NCBI RefSeq assembly: GCF_963674635.1
Contig: NZ_OY771475.1
Location: forward strand, 1,240,001-1,304,000
Direction: 5' to 3'
From: Breoghania sp.
Lineage (GTDB): Bacteria > Pseudomonadota > Alphaproteobacteria > Rhizobiales > Stappiaceae
Length of the DNA: 64,000 bases
Made by a program: the position numbers and the translations under genes. Position 1 is the first letter of the stretch; every line of letters begins with the position of its first letter. Of this stretch, positions 18,524 to 28,241 are shown piece by piece. The notes beneath the pieces are model-generated. The model was given only the letters and a program-made list of their open reading frames with translations, was not told the origin of the DNA and did no database searches.

Positions 18524-19208
18524 TGCATCCGACCGTCGCACCCGTGCTCTCTCCAAATCCTGTTTCACGTGTCGCCCAGCCTCGCCCCCGTTCAAAGGCC
18601 GGCAAACCCACTCCAAACCCTTCGCCCGAGACTCGTTTGTATCATGGACGCGTCGGAGCCGCTTCCGAAGTCCTGCCTGGGCGCAGAAACGGGAAGCCAT
18701 GCGCCGTTACGCCTGTTGTGGGCCATGCGTCAAGTCACAGGGTGTGCCCCCCACGCCTTCGGCACCGCACACCTATCCTTGCATACCACATGGTGTCGCA
18801 TACGGCGACGTCAAATCCGAACCACGACGCGCATGGACGACTCGACTCGGCAGACACCAGAGGTCCCAACGCTATCCCAGGGAACGGCGGAAGTCTCCGG
18901 GAGCTCTTGACGCGCCCGGAAACAGCTCCCAACTCCAAAAGAAATGCCCTGCGCTTGAGCGACCTGCATGGTCATAAGCCCATGTTTTATGCAAACCATT
19001 GGTTCCGCGCAGATATTTGCTGCATTGCAATGCCGAAAAGCGTGATCTGGCCCTTGTCAGGATATGGTTGCAAAAGCCTATTATAAAGGAAGCGATTTTT
19101 TGAATTCTTGGGCGGTCCGCATAAATGGGACCGCCAACTCAAAACGACAAGCCTCGAACGGCCTTACGCGTCGTAATGCGAGGATCTGAACGTGAGGGAG
19201 GCGCGGTC
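18524..19208. other. Divergent region between lipoprotein gene and phaC
   Basis: About 685 bases with no convincing gene. The phaC-proximal part contains the GC-centred palindrome at 19022-19033 and an AT-rich stretch (TATTATAAAGGAAGCG, 19079-19094). A possible -35 TTGTCA (19054-19059) sits 19 nt before TATTAT, so the promoter is only weakly supported. Confidence 0.45.
19022..19033. promoter_or_regulatory. Palindrome upstream of phaC, candidate PhaR site
   Basis: GCATTGCAATGC is a perfect 12-bp palindrome, embedded in TTGC-N6-GCAA, about 175 nt before phaC. PhaR, the PHA-responsive repressor of alphaproteobacteria, binds TGC-rich dyads (CTGC-N3/4-GCAG in Rhodobacter), so this is a reasonable but unproven operator. 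Confidence 0.4.
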
Positions 19209-21017
19209 ATGTCGGAAGCCTACGATAATAGCCCCATGCTCCGGTACATCGTCGAAAACCCGGAGGCCTTTGCACAGAACCTCGCGCGCGTCGTGGAGGA
19301 AGGTGGCAAAGCGCTGGCTGCCTATGTACGCCCCCGCGAAAACGGAGAGGCTCAGGACGCGATGGCGGACGAGATCACCGAGGTGGTCAAGACGCTCTCG
19401 CGGGTGGGAGAATACTGGATCAAGGATCCCCACCGCACAATGGAAGCGCAAACCCGTCTGATGACGGGCTACGTGAACCTGTGGAACGGCACACTGAAAC
19501 GCATGGCCGGCGAGCCGGTAGATCCGGCCATTGAACCCGATCCGCGCGACAAGCGCTTCAAGGACGAGGACTGGAGCACCAATCAGTTCTTCGACTTCCT
19601 CAAGCAATTCTACCTGATCACCACCCGCTGGGCCGAGACCATGGTGGAGGATGCGGATGAAGTGGACGCGCATACCCGCCACAAGGCGGAGTTCTACGTC
19701 AAACAGATCACCAATGCGCTCTCGCCCTCGAATTTCCTGCTGACAAACCCGGAACTGCTGCGCGAAACGCTGGGCAGCAATGCCCAAAACCTCGTTCGCG
19801 GGATGCAGATGCTGGCGGAAGACATCGAAGCCGGGCAAGGCGATCTGCGCATCCGGCAGTCGGATGGCAGCCGCTTCCAGGTGGGCGAAAACCTGGCTCT
19901 CACCCCGGGCAAGGTGATTATGCAGAACGACATCTGCCAGCTCATCCAGTATGAGCCGACGACGGAAAAGGTACTCAAACGTCCCCTGCTGATCGTGCCG
20001 CCGTGGATCAACAAATACTACATTCTCGACCTGAACCCTGAGAAGTCCTTCATCCGCTGGGCGGTGGAGAATGGCCACACCGTGTTCGTGATCTCATGGG
20101 TGAACCCGGACGAACGGCAGGCCAAGAAGAGCTTTGCGCATTACATGCGCGAGGGAATATTCGAAAGCCTCGACATGATCAAACGCGCGACCCAGGTCGA
20201 CGAGGTGAATGCCATTGGCTATTGCGTCGGCGGCACGTTGCTGGCCGTGACCCTCGCCTACATGGCGGCGCGCGGCGATGACCGCATCAAGACCGCGACG
20301 TTCTTCACCGCGCAGGTGGATTTCAAATTTGCAGGGGACCTGAAGGTTTTCGTCGACGAGGAGCAGATTTCCAATCTGGAGCGACGGATGGAGCAGAAAG
20401 GCTATCTGGAGGGGCGAAAGATGGCGACTGCCTTCAATATGCTGCGCTCCAATGACCTGATCTGGCCCTATGTCGTGAACAATTACATGCGCGGCAAGGA
20501 CCCCTTCCCGTTCGATCTGCTTTATTGGAACTCCGACAGCACCCGCATGCCGGCAGCCAACCATTCCTTCTATCTTCGGAACTGTTATCTTGAGAACCGC
20601 CTCACCGAAGGGACGATGGAGATCGACGGCGAAAAGCTCGATCTTTCAAAGGTGAAGATCCCGATCTTCAACCTTGCCACGCGCGAGGACCACATCGCCC
20701 CGGCGCTCTCGGTCTATGAAGGATCGCGCTATTTCGGGGGGGACGTGCATTATGTCCTGACCGGTTCGGGCCATATCGCAGGCGTGGTGAACCCGCCCGC
20801 AAAGAAGAAATATCAGTATTGGTCCGGCGGAAAGGTCGAAGGGGACTTCCAGTCCTGGCTGGCACAGGCCACGGAAACCCCCGGCTCCTGGTGGGACCAC
20901 TGGAACGAGTGGATCCGCTCCAATGACGACACCGAAGTGAAGGCCCGCAAGCCGGGCGCGCGTCGTGTGAAGATCATCGAGGATGCGCCGGGGACCTATG
21001 TGAAAATGCAGGGCTGA
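19209..21017 (+). CDS. phaC: Class I polyhydroxyalkanoate synthase
   Basis: 602 residues. It polymerises (R)-3-hydroxyacyl-CoA into PHA at the granule surface. The alpha/beta-hydrolase catalytic triad is visible: Cys339 in the lipase-like box GYCVGG, Asp494 in REDHIAP and His522 in GSGHIAG. The PhaC N-terminal domain precedes it. Length matches class I enzymes that act without PhaE or PhaR subunits. The ATG at 19209 follows GGGAGG; the frame extends 28 codons upstream without a better site. phaA, phaB and phasin genes are not in the window. Confidence 0.95.
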   Translation: MSEAYDNSPMLRYIVENPEAFAQNLARVVEEGGKALAAYVRPRENGEAQDAMADEITEVVKTLSRVGEYWIKDPHRTMEAQTRLMTGYVNLWNGTLKRMAGEPVDPAIEPDPRDKRFKDEDWSTNQFFDFLKQFYLITTRWAETMVEDADEVDAHTRHKAEFYVKQITNALSPSNFLLTNPELLRETLGSNAQNLVRGMQMLAEDIEAGQGDLRIRQSDGSRFQVGENLALTPGKVIMQNDICQLIQYEPTTEKVLKRPLLIVPPWINKYYILDLNPEKSFIRWAVENGHTVFVISWVNPDERQAKKSFAHYMREGIFESLDMIKRATQVDEVNAIGYCVGGTLLAVTLAYMAARGDDRIKTATFFTAQVDFKFAGDLKVFVDEEQISNLERRMEQKGYLEGRKMATAFNMLRSNDLIWPYVVNNYMRGKDPFPFDLLYWNSDSTRMPAANHSFYLRNCYLENRLTEGTMEIDGEKLDLSKVKIPIFNLATREDHIAPALSVYEGSRYFGGDVHYVLTGSGHIAGVVNPPAKKKYQYWSGGKVEGDFQSWLAQATETPGSWWDHWNEWIRSNDDTEVKARKPGARRVKIIEDAPGTYVKMQG

Positions 21018-21030
21018 AGCTCAGCCCTGC
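21008..21030 (+). terminator. Hairpin over the phaC stop codon
   Basis: GCAGGGCTGA-agc-TCAGCCCTGC, a perfect 10-bp stem with a 3-nt loop that includes the phaC stop. No T-run follows, so it may act as a 3'-end stabiliser as much as a terminator. Confidence 0.5.
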
Positions 21031-21076
21031 ATCTCGATTTCCCGGTATTTGACCGCTGAGCTGTCGCGTCCAATTC

Positions 21077-21625
21077 TCAGGGCCGCGGAAGCGGCTTTTC
21101 GCGCGGGATATTGGATGGCGGCGCATCTGGATCGCGCGGGGCATCCCCCAGAGGATCTTCCGGCGAGGCCTTCTGAACGACCGCCGGGCCATCGTAGTTT
21201 TCAGGCGGCGGCACATTGGAGGACTGCTTGCAGTCGGTCAGCCACACGTCATAGACGGGGTGCTCGACGGCGTGGAGGCCGGGACTTGCCGCAAACATCC
21301 AGCCCGTGAAGATTCGACGCACTTCATTGTTGAGCGTCACTTCGTCGACTTCGACGAACGCATCTGTCTGGGGCTGTTCGGTGTAGGAGCGCGAATAGCA
21401 TACGCGCGGCGTCACCTGCAGCGCGCCGAACTGAACCTTCTCTCCGATATAAACATCGAATGAGATGATCCGGCCGGTGATCTTGTCCAACCCGGCGAAC
21501 TCCGCGACCGGATTGTTGATCCGCTCCGCGCGGGCCTCGCCCATGAGGCCAACAAGCCCGGTGCTGCCTGCAAGGGCGCCTGCAATGAGGGCCGCAAAGA
21601 GGCGACCAGTCCTGGCAATCGTCAT
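21077..21625 (-). CDS. Exported DUF2155 domain protein
   Basis: 182 residues with a cleavable signal peptide (…GLMGEARAE). The central region has the DUF2155 (PF09923) pattern: KITGRIISFDVYIGEKVQFG, CYSRSYTEQPQTDAFVEVDE and IFTGWMFAASPGLHAVEHPVYDVWL. The C-terminus is a Pro-rich tail. The two cysteines (CYSRS and LTDC) may form a disulfide in the periplasm. The family is widespread in alphaproteobacteria and of unknown function. The ATG at 21625 was chosen because it opens the signal peptide; the frame is open further upstream across the valS terminator, which cannot be coding. Confidence 0.85.
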   Translation of the reverse strand: MTIARTGRLFAALIAGALAGSTGLVGLMGEARAERINNPVAEFAGLDKITGRIISFDVYIGEKVQFGALQVTPRVCYSRSYTEQPQTDAFVEVDEVTLNNEVRRIFTGWMFAASPGLHAVEHPVYDVWLTDCKQSSNVPPPENYDGPAVVQKASPEDPLGDAPRDPDAPPSNIPREKPLPRP

Positions 21626-21699
21626 ACTGTCTCTCGTCACCACTTCCTGTCGGTCGTGCGACCGCGATTCGAGCCGGTTTAGCCCCCTATTGGGCCATG

Positions 21700-21733
21700 A
21701 AAAAGGCGGCGGACGCCGTGGCCTGCCGCCTTT
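21700..21733 (-). terminator. Terminator after valS
   Basis: On the minus strand AAAGGCGGC…GCCGCC is followed by TTTTT: a GGCGGC/GCCGCC stem with a 14-nt inner loop, 53 nt after the valS stop. Confidence 0.75.
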
Positions 21734-21785
21734 CGTCACCTCGCATTTCGTCAAAGGCCCATCGAAGACAGGTCTTGATGGCGCA

Positions 21786-24641
21786 TCACGCCATCTGATC
21801 GAGGCGCGCCACGGCCTGTTCGACCTTCTCGCGAAGCTCGATGAACTCGGCCCGCTTCTCCTTTTCGCCGTCCACCACCTCAGCAGGCGCCTTCTCGACG
21901 AATTTCGGGTTGGAGAGCTTCTTGTCGATGCGTGCGATCTCCCCGTCGAGACGACCGTGCTCCTTGGCAAGGCGGGCGCGTTCCGCGTCCAGATCGATCA
22001 CACCGGCCAGAGGCAGGCAGAGCGTCAGGCTCTCCAGCACGATCTGCGCCGAGCCCTTGGGCGCGGCATCGGACTTCTCGATGGTCTCGACACGCGCCAG
22101 ACGGCAGATAGCGGCCTCATGTGTCGCAAGACGCGCAGAGGTCACCTCATCCGCACCAACCACGACAAGCTGCAGCGTCGCGCCAGCCGGCACGTTCATT
22201 TCCGCACGAACCGAGCGGATATGCGAGATGAGATCGATCAGCCAGTTGATCTCTTCGGCTGCCTTGTCGTCGAGCGCCTCAATTTCCGGCCATGCTGTCA
22301 GAGCCAGAAGCCCTTCGCGGGCAGGCCCCTCTTCACCGGTGCGCGCCCAAAGCTCTTCCGTAAGGAACGGCATGAAGGGATGCAGCACCTTGAGGATCTC
22401 GTCCACCACCCATGCGGCGGTGGCGCGGGTTTCGGCCTTGGCGGCTTCATCCGTGCCGGAAAGAACAGGCTTTGCCAGTTCGATGTACCAGTCGCAGAAC
22501 GTGTTCCAGACGAAGCGGTAGATCCCGTTCGCGCCATCATTGAAGCGGTAGGCCTTGATGGCGGCGGTAACTTCCTCTGCCGCACGCGCCGTCTCGGTCA
22601 CGATCCAGCGGTTCAGCGTACCGGTCGTGGCCGCAGGATCGAAGCCTTCGACGCGCTTGCACTCGTTCATCTGAAGGAAGCGCGTGGCGTTCCACAACTT
22701 CGTTGCGAAGTTCCGGTATCCCGCGACGCGGCTCGTCGCCAGCTTGATGTCGCGTCCCTGCGCCGCCATGGCAGCGAGCGTGAAGCGCAGCGCATCGGCC
22801 CCATATTCCTCGATCAGATCGAGCGGATCGATGACGTTGCCCTTCGACTTGGACATCTTCGCACCCTTCTCGTCACGGACGAGCGCATGGATGTAGACAT
22901 CTTCGAAGGGCTCTTCCTTCATGAAATGAAGGCCCATCATCATCATCCGGGCGACCCAGAAGAAGATGATGTCGAGACCGGTCACCAGCACGGAGGTCGG
23001 GTAGTACTTCTTCACTTCCGCCGTATCGTCCGGCCAGCCGAGGGTGGAGAACGGCCACAACGCGGAGGAGAACCAGGTGTCGAGCACGTCCTCGTCGCGG
23101 GTCAGCTCAACGGCCTTGCCATAGTGCTTTTCAGCAAGCCCCGCAGCCTCGTTCTCGTCATAGGCAACAAAGATCTCGCCGTCCGGGCCAAACCATGCCG
23201 GGATCTGATGGCCCCACCAGAGCTGGCGCGAGATGCACCAGGGCTCGATGTTCTCCATCCACTCGAAATAGGTCTTTTCCCAGTTCTTCGGCACGAACTT
23301 GGTGCGCCCCTCGCGAACCGACGCGATGGCCGGCTGGGCAAGCGTCTTGGCGTCGGCGAACCACTGATCGGTCAGCATCGGCTCGATGACCACGTGGGAG
23401 CGGTCGCCGAAGGGCTGCATGATCTTCTTGTTCTCGACGAAGGGAACCGCCTCGCCTTCCTCGTTCGTCACGGTGACGGCGAGACCGTCCGCATTGATGG
23501 CGGCGACGATCCGCTCGCGCGCCTCATAGCGGTCCAGCCCGCGATACTCGTCGGGAACGAGGTTGATGGCATCGACCTCGGCCTCGGACGGCAACTTGCC
23601 GCTGTCCACAATGGCCTTGGCCATGGACGAGCATTCCGCGTAGGGCGCGCCATCGGCGCGAAGAGCAGCCTGGGTGTCCATCAGACGGTAGAGCGGGATC
23701 TTGTTGCGACGCGCGACCTGATAGTCGTTGAAGTCATGCGCGCCCGTGATCTTCACCGCGCCGGAACCGAAATCCGGGTCCGGATACTCGTCGGTAATGA
23801 TCGGGATCAGACGGCGATGCTCTTTCGGTCCGACCGGAATTTCACAGAGTTTTCCGACGATTGATGCATAACGTTCATCTGAGGGATGAACTGCGACCGC
23901 TCCATCACCCAGCATTGTCTCGGGGCGCGTCGTGGCGATGGAGATATAGTCGCGCGTCTCGCGCAGCGTGACGTTTCCGTCCTCGTCCTTCTCCACGTAT
24001 TCGTAGGTCTCGCCACCGGCCAGCGGGTACTTGAAGTGCCACATGTGGCCGTCGACTTCCTTGTTCTCCACTTCCAGATCGGAGATCGCGGTCTCGAACT
24101 TCGGGTCCCAGTTGACCAGCCGCTTGCCGCGATAGATCAGCCCCTCGCGGTAGAGCTGAACGAACACCTTCAGGACGGCCTTGGAAAGGCCCTCGTCCAT
24201 GGTGAAGCGCTCGCGCGTCCAGTCGCATGAGGCCCCCAGCCGCTTGAGCTGGTTCAGGATCATGCCGCCCGATTCAGCCTTCCACGTCCAGACCTTGTCG
24301 ACAAAAGCCTCGCGACCGATCTCGCGGCGGCCGGGCTCCTGGCGCTCAGCCATCTGGCGCTCAACGACCATCTGCGTGGCGATACCCGCATGGTCCATGC
24401 CGGGCTGCCACAGGACGTCGTTGCCGCACATGCGGTTAAAGCGGACGAGGATATCCTGCAACGTGTTGTTGAGCGCGTGGCCCATGTGCAGGGAGCCGGT
24501 TACGTTCGGCGGCGGAATGACGATGCAATAGGGATCTGCGCCCTCGCGCGCCCCTGCGCCCGCGCGAAAAGCACCGGCATTTTCCCAATCTTGCGAAATC
24601 CGCGGCTCGATCGCCGCAGCGTCATAGGTCTTGTCGAGCAT
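21786..24641 (-). CDS. valS: Valine--tRNA ligase
   Basis: 951 residues of class I aminoacyl-tRNA synthetase. The HIGH motif appears as PPPNVTGSLHMGHALN (HMGH 52-55), followed by an editing domain. The KMSKS motif is K595-S599 in GAKMSKSKGN. The C-terminal anticodon-binding domain ends in the ValRS coiled-coil arm (ERARLAKEHGRLDGEIARID in part). The ATG at 24641 (MLDKTYDAAAIE) has an AGGA site and matches the family start. It is 250 bases downstream of popZ; this neighbourhood recurs in alphaproteobacteria. Confidence 0.97.
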   Translation of the reverse strand: MLDKTYDAAAIEPRISQDWENAGAFRAGAGAREGADPYCIVIPPPNVTGSLHMGHALNNTLQDILVRFNRMCGNDVLWQPGMDHAGIATQMVVERQMAERQEPGRREIGREAFVDKVWTWKAESGGMILNQLKRLGASCDWTRERFTMDEGLSKAVLKVFVQLYREGLIYRGKRLVNWDPKFETAISDLEVENKEVDGHMWHFKYPLAGGETYEYVEKDEDGNVTLRETRDYISIATTRPETMLGDGAVAVHPSDERYASIVGKLCEIPVGPKEHRRLIPIITDEYPDPDFGSGAVKITGAHDFNDYQVARRNKIPLYRLMDTQAALRADGAPYAECSSMAKAIVDSGKLPSEAEVDAINLVPDEYRGLDRYEARERIVAAINADGLAVTVTNEEGEAVPFVENKKIMQPFGDRSHVVIEPMLTDQWFADAKTLAQPAIASVREGRTKFVPKNWEKTYFEWMENIEPWCISRQLWWGHQIPAWFGPDGEIFVAYDENEAAGLAEKHYGKAVELTRDEDVLDTWFSSALWPFSTLGWPDDTAEVKKYYPTSVLVTGLDIIFFWVARMMMMGLHFMKEEPFEDVYIHALVRDEKGAKMSKSKGNVIDPLDLIEEYGADALRFTLAAMAAQGRDIKLATSRVAGYRNFATKLWNATRFLQMNECKRVEGFDPAATTGTLNRWIVTETARAAEEVTAAIKAYRFNDGANGIYRFVWNTFCDWYIELAKPVLSGTDEAAKAETRATAAWVVDEILKVLHPFMPFLTEELWARTGEEGPAREGLLALTAWPEIEALDDKAAEEINWLIDLISHIRSVRAEMNVPAGATLQLVVVGADEVTSARLATHEAAICRLARVETIEKSDAAPKGSAQIVLESLTLCLPLAGVIDLDAERARLAKEHGRLDGEIARIDKKLSNPKFVEKAPAEVVDGEKEKRAEFIELREKVEQAVARLDQMA

Positions 24642-24836
24642 GGAATCCTGTCTCGTCATTCGTCCGGTCGTCGCGCGAAACGGTTTTTCTGCGCGCACAA
24701 CACCGCATCCGTTCGTGTAAATCGGATGGACCGGCTCAAGTCAACATGCACGCGGCGTTACCTGCATCAACGCGGCTCAAAATTACGCATTGCTCGGGAT
24801 GTCCCGGGCGACGAACCGCCTTGCCGACCACGTGAA

Positions 24837-24866
24837 ACGAAAACGCCGCCCGATGGAGGGCGGCGT
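24837..24866 (-). terminator. Terminator after popZ
   Basis: A 9-bp ACGCCGCCC/GGGCGGCGT stem with a 6-nt loop, followed on the minus strand by TTTTCGTTT. It sits 27 nt after the popZ stop, so popZ is a separate transcript from valS. Confidence 0.8.
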
Positions 24867-24892
24867 CCAAGTTCGTTCGTCGATGAAGGGTT

Positions 24893-25690
24893 TCAACGAC
24901 CGCGGGTCACCCGCTCGATCTCCTGACGGACCATACGTTCCACCATGATCGGCAGATTGTCGTCCAGCCAGCCCTTGATCATGGGGCGCAACATCTCGCG
25001 CACCAGCTCATCCAGTGTGCGGGCATTCGCCGTCAGAACCGTGTTGGATAGATTGGCAAAGGCCGAATTCACGGCACTGTCCGTCATATCCGATACGAGG
25101 CGCTCGTTCGGATCGACCGCGCCTGCATCCTCACGCACGGGCTTGTAGTCGTTATAGGCAGCCTTCGCCACAACCGGCTCCGGCTTGGGAGCCGGCTCTT
25201 CGAAGGCCTCCTCCACGACATCGTCCTCGGCCGCCTCTTCATCGGCGACAAAGGCGATATCGCCGGTGTCGGTGTCATCGGGAAGCCCTTCAACCATATC
25301 AGGGACATCCTCGTCCCCTTCGGTCGCAAGATCTTCGGTCAACTCCAGAACGTCGGAGGTATCGGCCTCGTCTTCGTCCTCGGCCTCCATGGCAGCCATA
25401 TCGAAAGCCTTGTCAGCCTCCTCCTCGGCAGCCAGCTCCTCTTCCTCAGCAGGCTCTTCTTCGACAGCTGCATCCATTTCGACTTCATCGACGTCGAAAT
25501 CACCGCCATCGCTGTCGAAAAGCTTGTCGAGATCGTCCTGTGACATGTCCGCGGCCATGTCGACGTCTCCCTCGGCCTCATCTGTCCCGGCAGCATTGTC
25601 CTGCGGGGCGTCATCATCGGAGATAATCCGGCGAATCGATGCCAGGATTTCCTCCATCGAGGGTTCCTGCGCCTGACTGGCTTTCGCCAT
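24893..25690 (-). CDS. popZ: PopZ-family polar organising protein (DUF2497)
   Basis: 265 residues. The N-terminus QEPSMEEILASIRRIISDDD and the C-terminus LDELVREMLRPMIKGWLDDN…VERMVRQEIERV are the two conserved ends of PopZ. The central ~170 residues are strongly acidic (Asp/Glu/Ala-rich, with a few Pro), longer than in Caulobacter PopZ. PopZ forms a polar microdomain that tethers ParB-parS and cell-cycle proteins. The N-terminal helix binds clients and the C-terminal helices oligomerise. The ATG at 25690 has a TGAGGGG site. Its order next to valS and tolC supports orthology. Confidence 0.92.
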   Translation of the reverse strand: MAKASQAQEPSMEEILASIRRIISDDDAPQDNAAGTDEAEGDVDMAADMSQDDLDKLFDSDGGDFDVDEVEMDAAVEEEPAEEEELAAEEEADKAFDMAAMEAEDEDEADTSDVLELTEDLATEGDEDVPDMVEGLPDDTDTGDIAFVADEEAAEDDVVEEAFEEPAPKPEPVVAKAAYNDYKPVREDAGAVDPNERLVSDMTDSAVNSAFANLSNTVLTANARTLDELVREMLRPMIKGWLDDNLPIMVERMVRQEIERVTRGR

Positions 25691-26119
25691 TTCACCCCTC
25701 ACAAAACTGATTCAGGCCAACGAGTATAAAGGGACCAAACCGTCCCCATTTACCCCATTTGCCTGGAATAACTACACTACGCGAATCCCTACGCTTGCCT
25801 CAGCAGACGACTCGCCTTCGCACGACTATAACGCTTCTTTAACCAGTTCGGAAATTCCGGTCTTTGCCATTGGGGATTTCCCCCGGTTAACAATAAATTT
25901 TTTACAACTTCAGTAGCTCTCAAGCGCCAACGGTGACTTTTCTCGCTTCTGTACGTCTAATTCCGGACCGTTTCATCCGGACAACCCGATTGTCACGGCA
26001 ATAGACGCGGGCAGGCTCTAATCATCGATCACGGCTTGGTCAAAAAGAAAACCGGCCTCAATGGAGGCCGGTCTTGTTTCAAGATAATCAAATCGGCCGG
26101 ATGCGCGGCCCTGGAGGCT
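25691..26119. other. popZ upstream / tolC downstream region
   Basis: About 430 bases on which the popZ promoter should lie; TTTATACTCG occurs ~40 nt before the popZ start. AT-rich stretches with TTAA half-sites occur at 25830-25915, but none makes a full CtrA site (TTAA-N7-TTAA). The tolC terminator occupies 26042-26072. Confidence 0.45.
26042..26072 (-). terminator. Terminator after tolC
   Basis: A 9-bp ACCGGCCTC/GAGGCCGGT stem with a tetraloop, followed on the minus strand by TTTTCTTTTTG. Confidence 0.88.
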
Positions 26120-27505
26120 TCAACGCCCGTCCGGCGTGCGCAGACCGAACCACTTGTCGCGAACCGCCTCGTAGTGCTCCTTCGGATCGTAGGCCGCCAC
26201 ATTGAGGTTCATGTCCTCGGCCGTCAGGCGCCCCACGGCTGCAACCAGCGAGAAGGCTGCCACGACGCTCTCGCGCTGGGCACTCACCAATGCAGACTTC
26301 GCATCGATCAGTTCGTTCTGCGCGTTCAAGACATCCAGTGTGGTCTGCTGTCCGACACGCTGTTCCTCAATGACGCCATTCAAGGCCAGTTGAGCCGCCT
26401 CAACCTGTGCCTGCGCAGCCGTCACCGAGGCCTCGGCAGCCTCGTAGGAGCCCCATGCAGCGACGATTGCCGCGCGCACACTGTCGCGCGCCGCATCGAG
26501 CAGGATGCGCGCGTTGCCGAGCTGCTCCTTCGCTTGTCGGACCTGCGAGGAGACCAGACCACCCTGATAGAGCGGAACCGAGACGCGGCCAAGGACGGTG
26601 GCGCTGTCGGTATGGTCGATACTGACCGAAGAGGACGGGTTCCACTGACGCTGAAGATTGCCCTCCACCGTGACGGTCGGCAGCAGATTGCCCTCCACGA
26701 CCTTCACGTTGTATCCGGCGGCGTCGATATTGAATTGCGCGGCCACGATATCCGGATGGCTCCCCTCGCCTTCGGCGAGCGCCGACTTGAGGCTCGTAGG
26801 CAGCATGGAACGAATATTGGTGTTGGGCACGATCCGCCCCGGCTCAACACCGACGATCTGACGAAAAACCGCGCGATCCGCGTTCAGATTGGCGAGTGCC
26901 AGATTGAGCTGCGACCGTGCGCCGGCGAGACGGGCATCGGCCTGCGCAATATCGGTACGCGTTCCTTCGCCCACTTCAAACCGATCCTTCGCGGCACGGA
27001 CCTGTTCGCCCAGAAACTTGATGTTGGAGCGGTTGAGCGAGACGATCGCGGTATCGCGGATCACGTTCATGTAGGCCTGGGCGGCCGATAGAAGCACCGA
27101 CTGCTCGGTCGAGACGAGCGAAGCGCGCTGGGCACGAACAAGCGCCTCGGCCTGACGGGTGCCATTCACCGTTCGGAAGCCGCGAAAAACCGCCTGCTGG
27201 ATCTGAAGTCCGACCGTGGAGGTGTTGTAGTAGCTCTGCCCGAGAGGCACGGAGCTGGACGACGTGTGGCTTGCGCTGGCGTTGGCGAAGATCTGGGGAC
27301 GCCAGCCCGAAAGAGCCTGCGGCACGTTTTCATCCGTGGCGCGCAGAGTTGCCCGCGCGGCGTTGAGGCTCGGATTGTTCGAATAGGCCATCGCCAGCGC
27401 TTCGCTGATCGACTGAGCCTGAACACCGCCCGCCATCAAAAAAACGGCGGAAGCCGCTGCAACAGCAACTACAGAATTACGAATGGTCACGACGCCACGC
27501 CTCAT
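26120..27505 (-). CDS. tolC: TolC-family outer-membrane efflux protein
   Basis: 461 residues with a signal peptide (…FLMAGGVQAQ). Two OEP repeats follow, with the family pattern SISEALAMAYSNNPSLNAAR, long heptad helices rich in Ala/Gln and VSVPLYQGGLVSSQVRQAKE. The final EEQRVGQQTTLDVLNAQNEL is diagnostic of TolC. It forms the trimeric outer-membrane channel for RND, MFS or type I secretion pumps. The ATG at 27505 is followed by a second possible start (GTG, five codons on). It lies downstream of the pcm-like gene, as in other Hyphomicrobiales, but a terminator and ~660 bases separate them. Confidence 0.93.
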   Translation of the reverse strand: MRRGVVTIRNSVVAVAAASAVFLMAGGVQAQSISEALAMAYSNNPSLNAARATLRATDENVPQALSGWRPQIFANASASHTSSSSVPLGQSYYNTSTVGLQIQQAVFRGFRTVNGTRQAEALVRAQRASLVSTEQSVLLSAAQAYMNVIRDTAIVSLNRSNIKFLGEQVRAAKDRFEVGEGTRTDIAQADARLAGARSQLNLALANLNADRAVFRQIVGVEPGRIVPNTNIRSMLPTSLKSALAEGEGSHPDIVAAQFNIDAAGYNVKVVEGNLLPTVTVEGNLQRQWNPSSSVSIDHTDSATVLGRVSVPLYQGGLVSSQVRQAKEQLGNARILLDAARDSVRAAIVAAWGSYEAAEASVTAAQAQVEAAQLALNGVIEEQRVGQQTTLDVLNAQNELIDAKSALVSAQRESVVAAFSLVAAVGRLTAEDMNLNVAAYDPKEHYEAVRDKWFGLRTPDGR

Positions 27506-28241
27506 TGTCCCGCGCCCCCGAATGCACCGCCGCCCTGGCCCACCGGGCATCAGGCACCGATTATGGTTCATCGCTCCCAAGGAGTTGAGAACCCGCATTC
27601 CCTGATCCCGTCAGGGCAATACCCGAACATTCCGGCCTATCCTCTGACAGGCATCGACCGGCCCAAACCTGCAGCAAGAACGGATCCCTTATGTCCTCCG
27701 CGCCGCACGAAACGGCTGAGGCCCATACCGGGGAGCTGCAAATCCGCAACCGCTGCTTTTCGCAGACTACCGCCCGTCAATGACGCAACGGTAACGCCAA
27801 TGACAAGAGGCGCAACTAGATTCACTATCAGCGGCGAAGTCTAAGGTGTTGAATGGGCGTATTGAACCCACACACGGTTTTGCTCCACGGAATAATCGAC
27901 CGCTGCGACCAATAGGCAACAGCCATTGTACGTGCCTTCCGCGGAAAACAGAGGATGGCGAGAGATCTCACGCCCCGGTCCGACCGCTTGTATTTTTTCA
28001 CGACCCCCGTGGGGGCCGATGCCAGAAGGGGCAGGGCGAATCGATTCGCGCCCCTCTCGGCCCAATTCACGCGGTCAGAACCATCAAAACTGCCGATCAT
28101 GACAACCGGCCACCGCCCAGGCCCGCGGCGGATATTGCCCCGTCAAACCCCAATCACCACGCAGCCCAAGAAAAAGGGCCGGGCAACGAATGCGACCGGC
28201 CCACTTGCAGCTTTGCGTCGATATCGAATGGTATCGCGCGC
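27506..28241. other. Long intergenic region between pcm and tolC
   Basis: About 735 bases, both neighbours on the minus strand. It holds the pcm terminator at 28171-28202 and presumably the tolC promoter. A 62-codon frame from a GTG at 27825 has a hydrophobic start (LVAPLVIGVTVASL) but no ribosome site. A G/C dyad CCCCCGTGGGGG lies at 28004-28015 without a T-run behind it. No known RNA is recognised. Confidence 0.45.
28171..28202 (-). terminator. Terminator after the pcm-like gene
   Basis: A 7-bp GGGCCGG/CCGGCCC stem with a 13-nt loop, followed on the minus strand by TTTTTC, 40 nt after the stop. Confidence 0.8.

Noticed and set aside
21465..23864. Plus-strand frame of 799 codons
   Set aside because: Antisense to valS, whose HMGH and KMSKS motifs are intact; no ribosome site or domain.
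27637..27825. 62-codon frame upstream of tolC with a hydrophobic start
   Set aside because: GTG start without ribosome site, no conserved pattern; probably promoter-region DNA.
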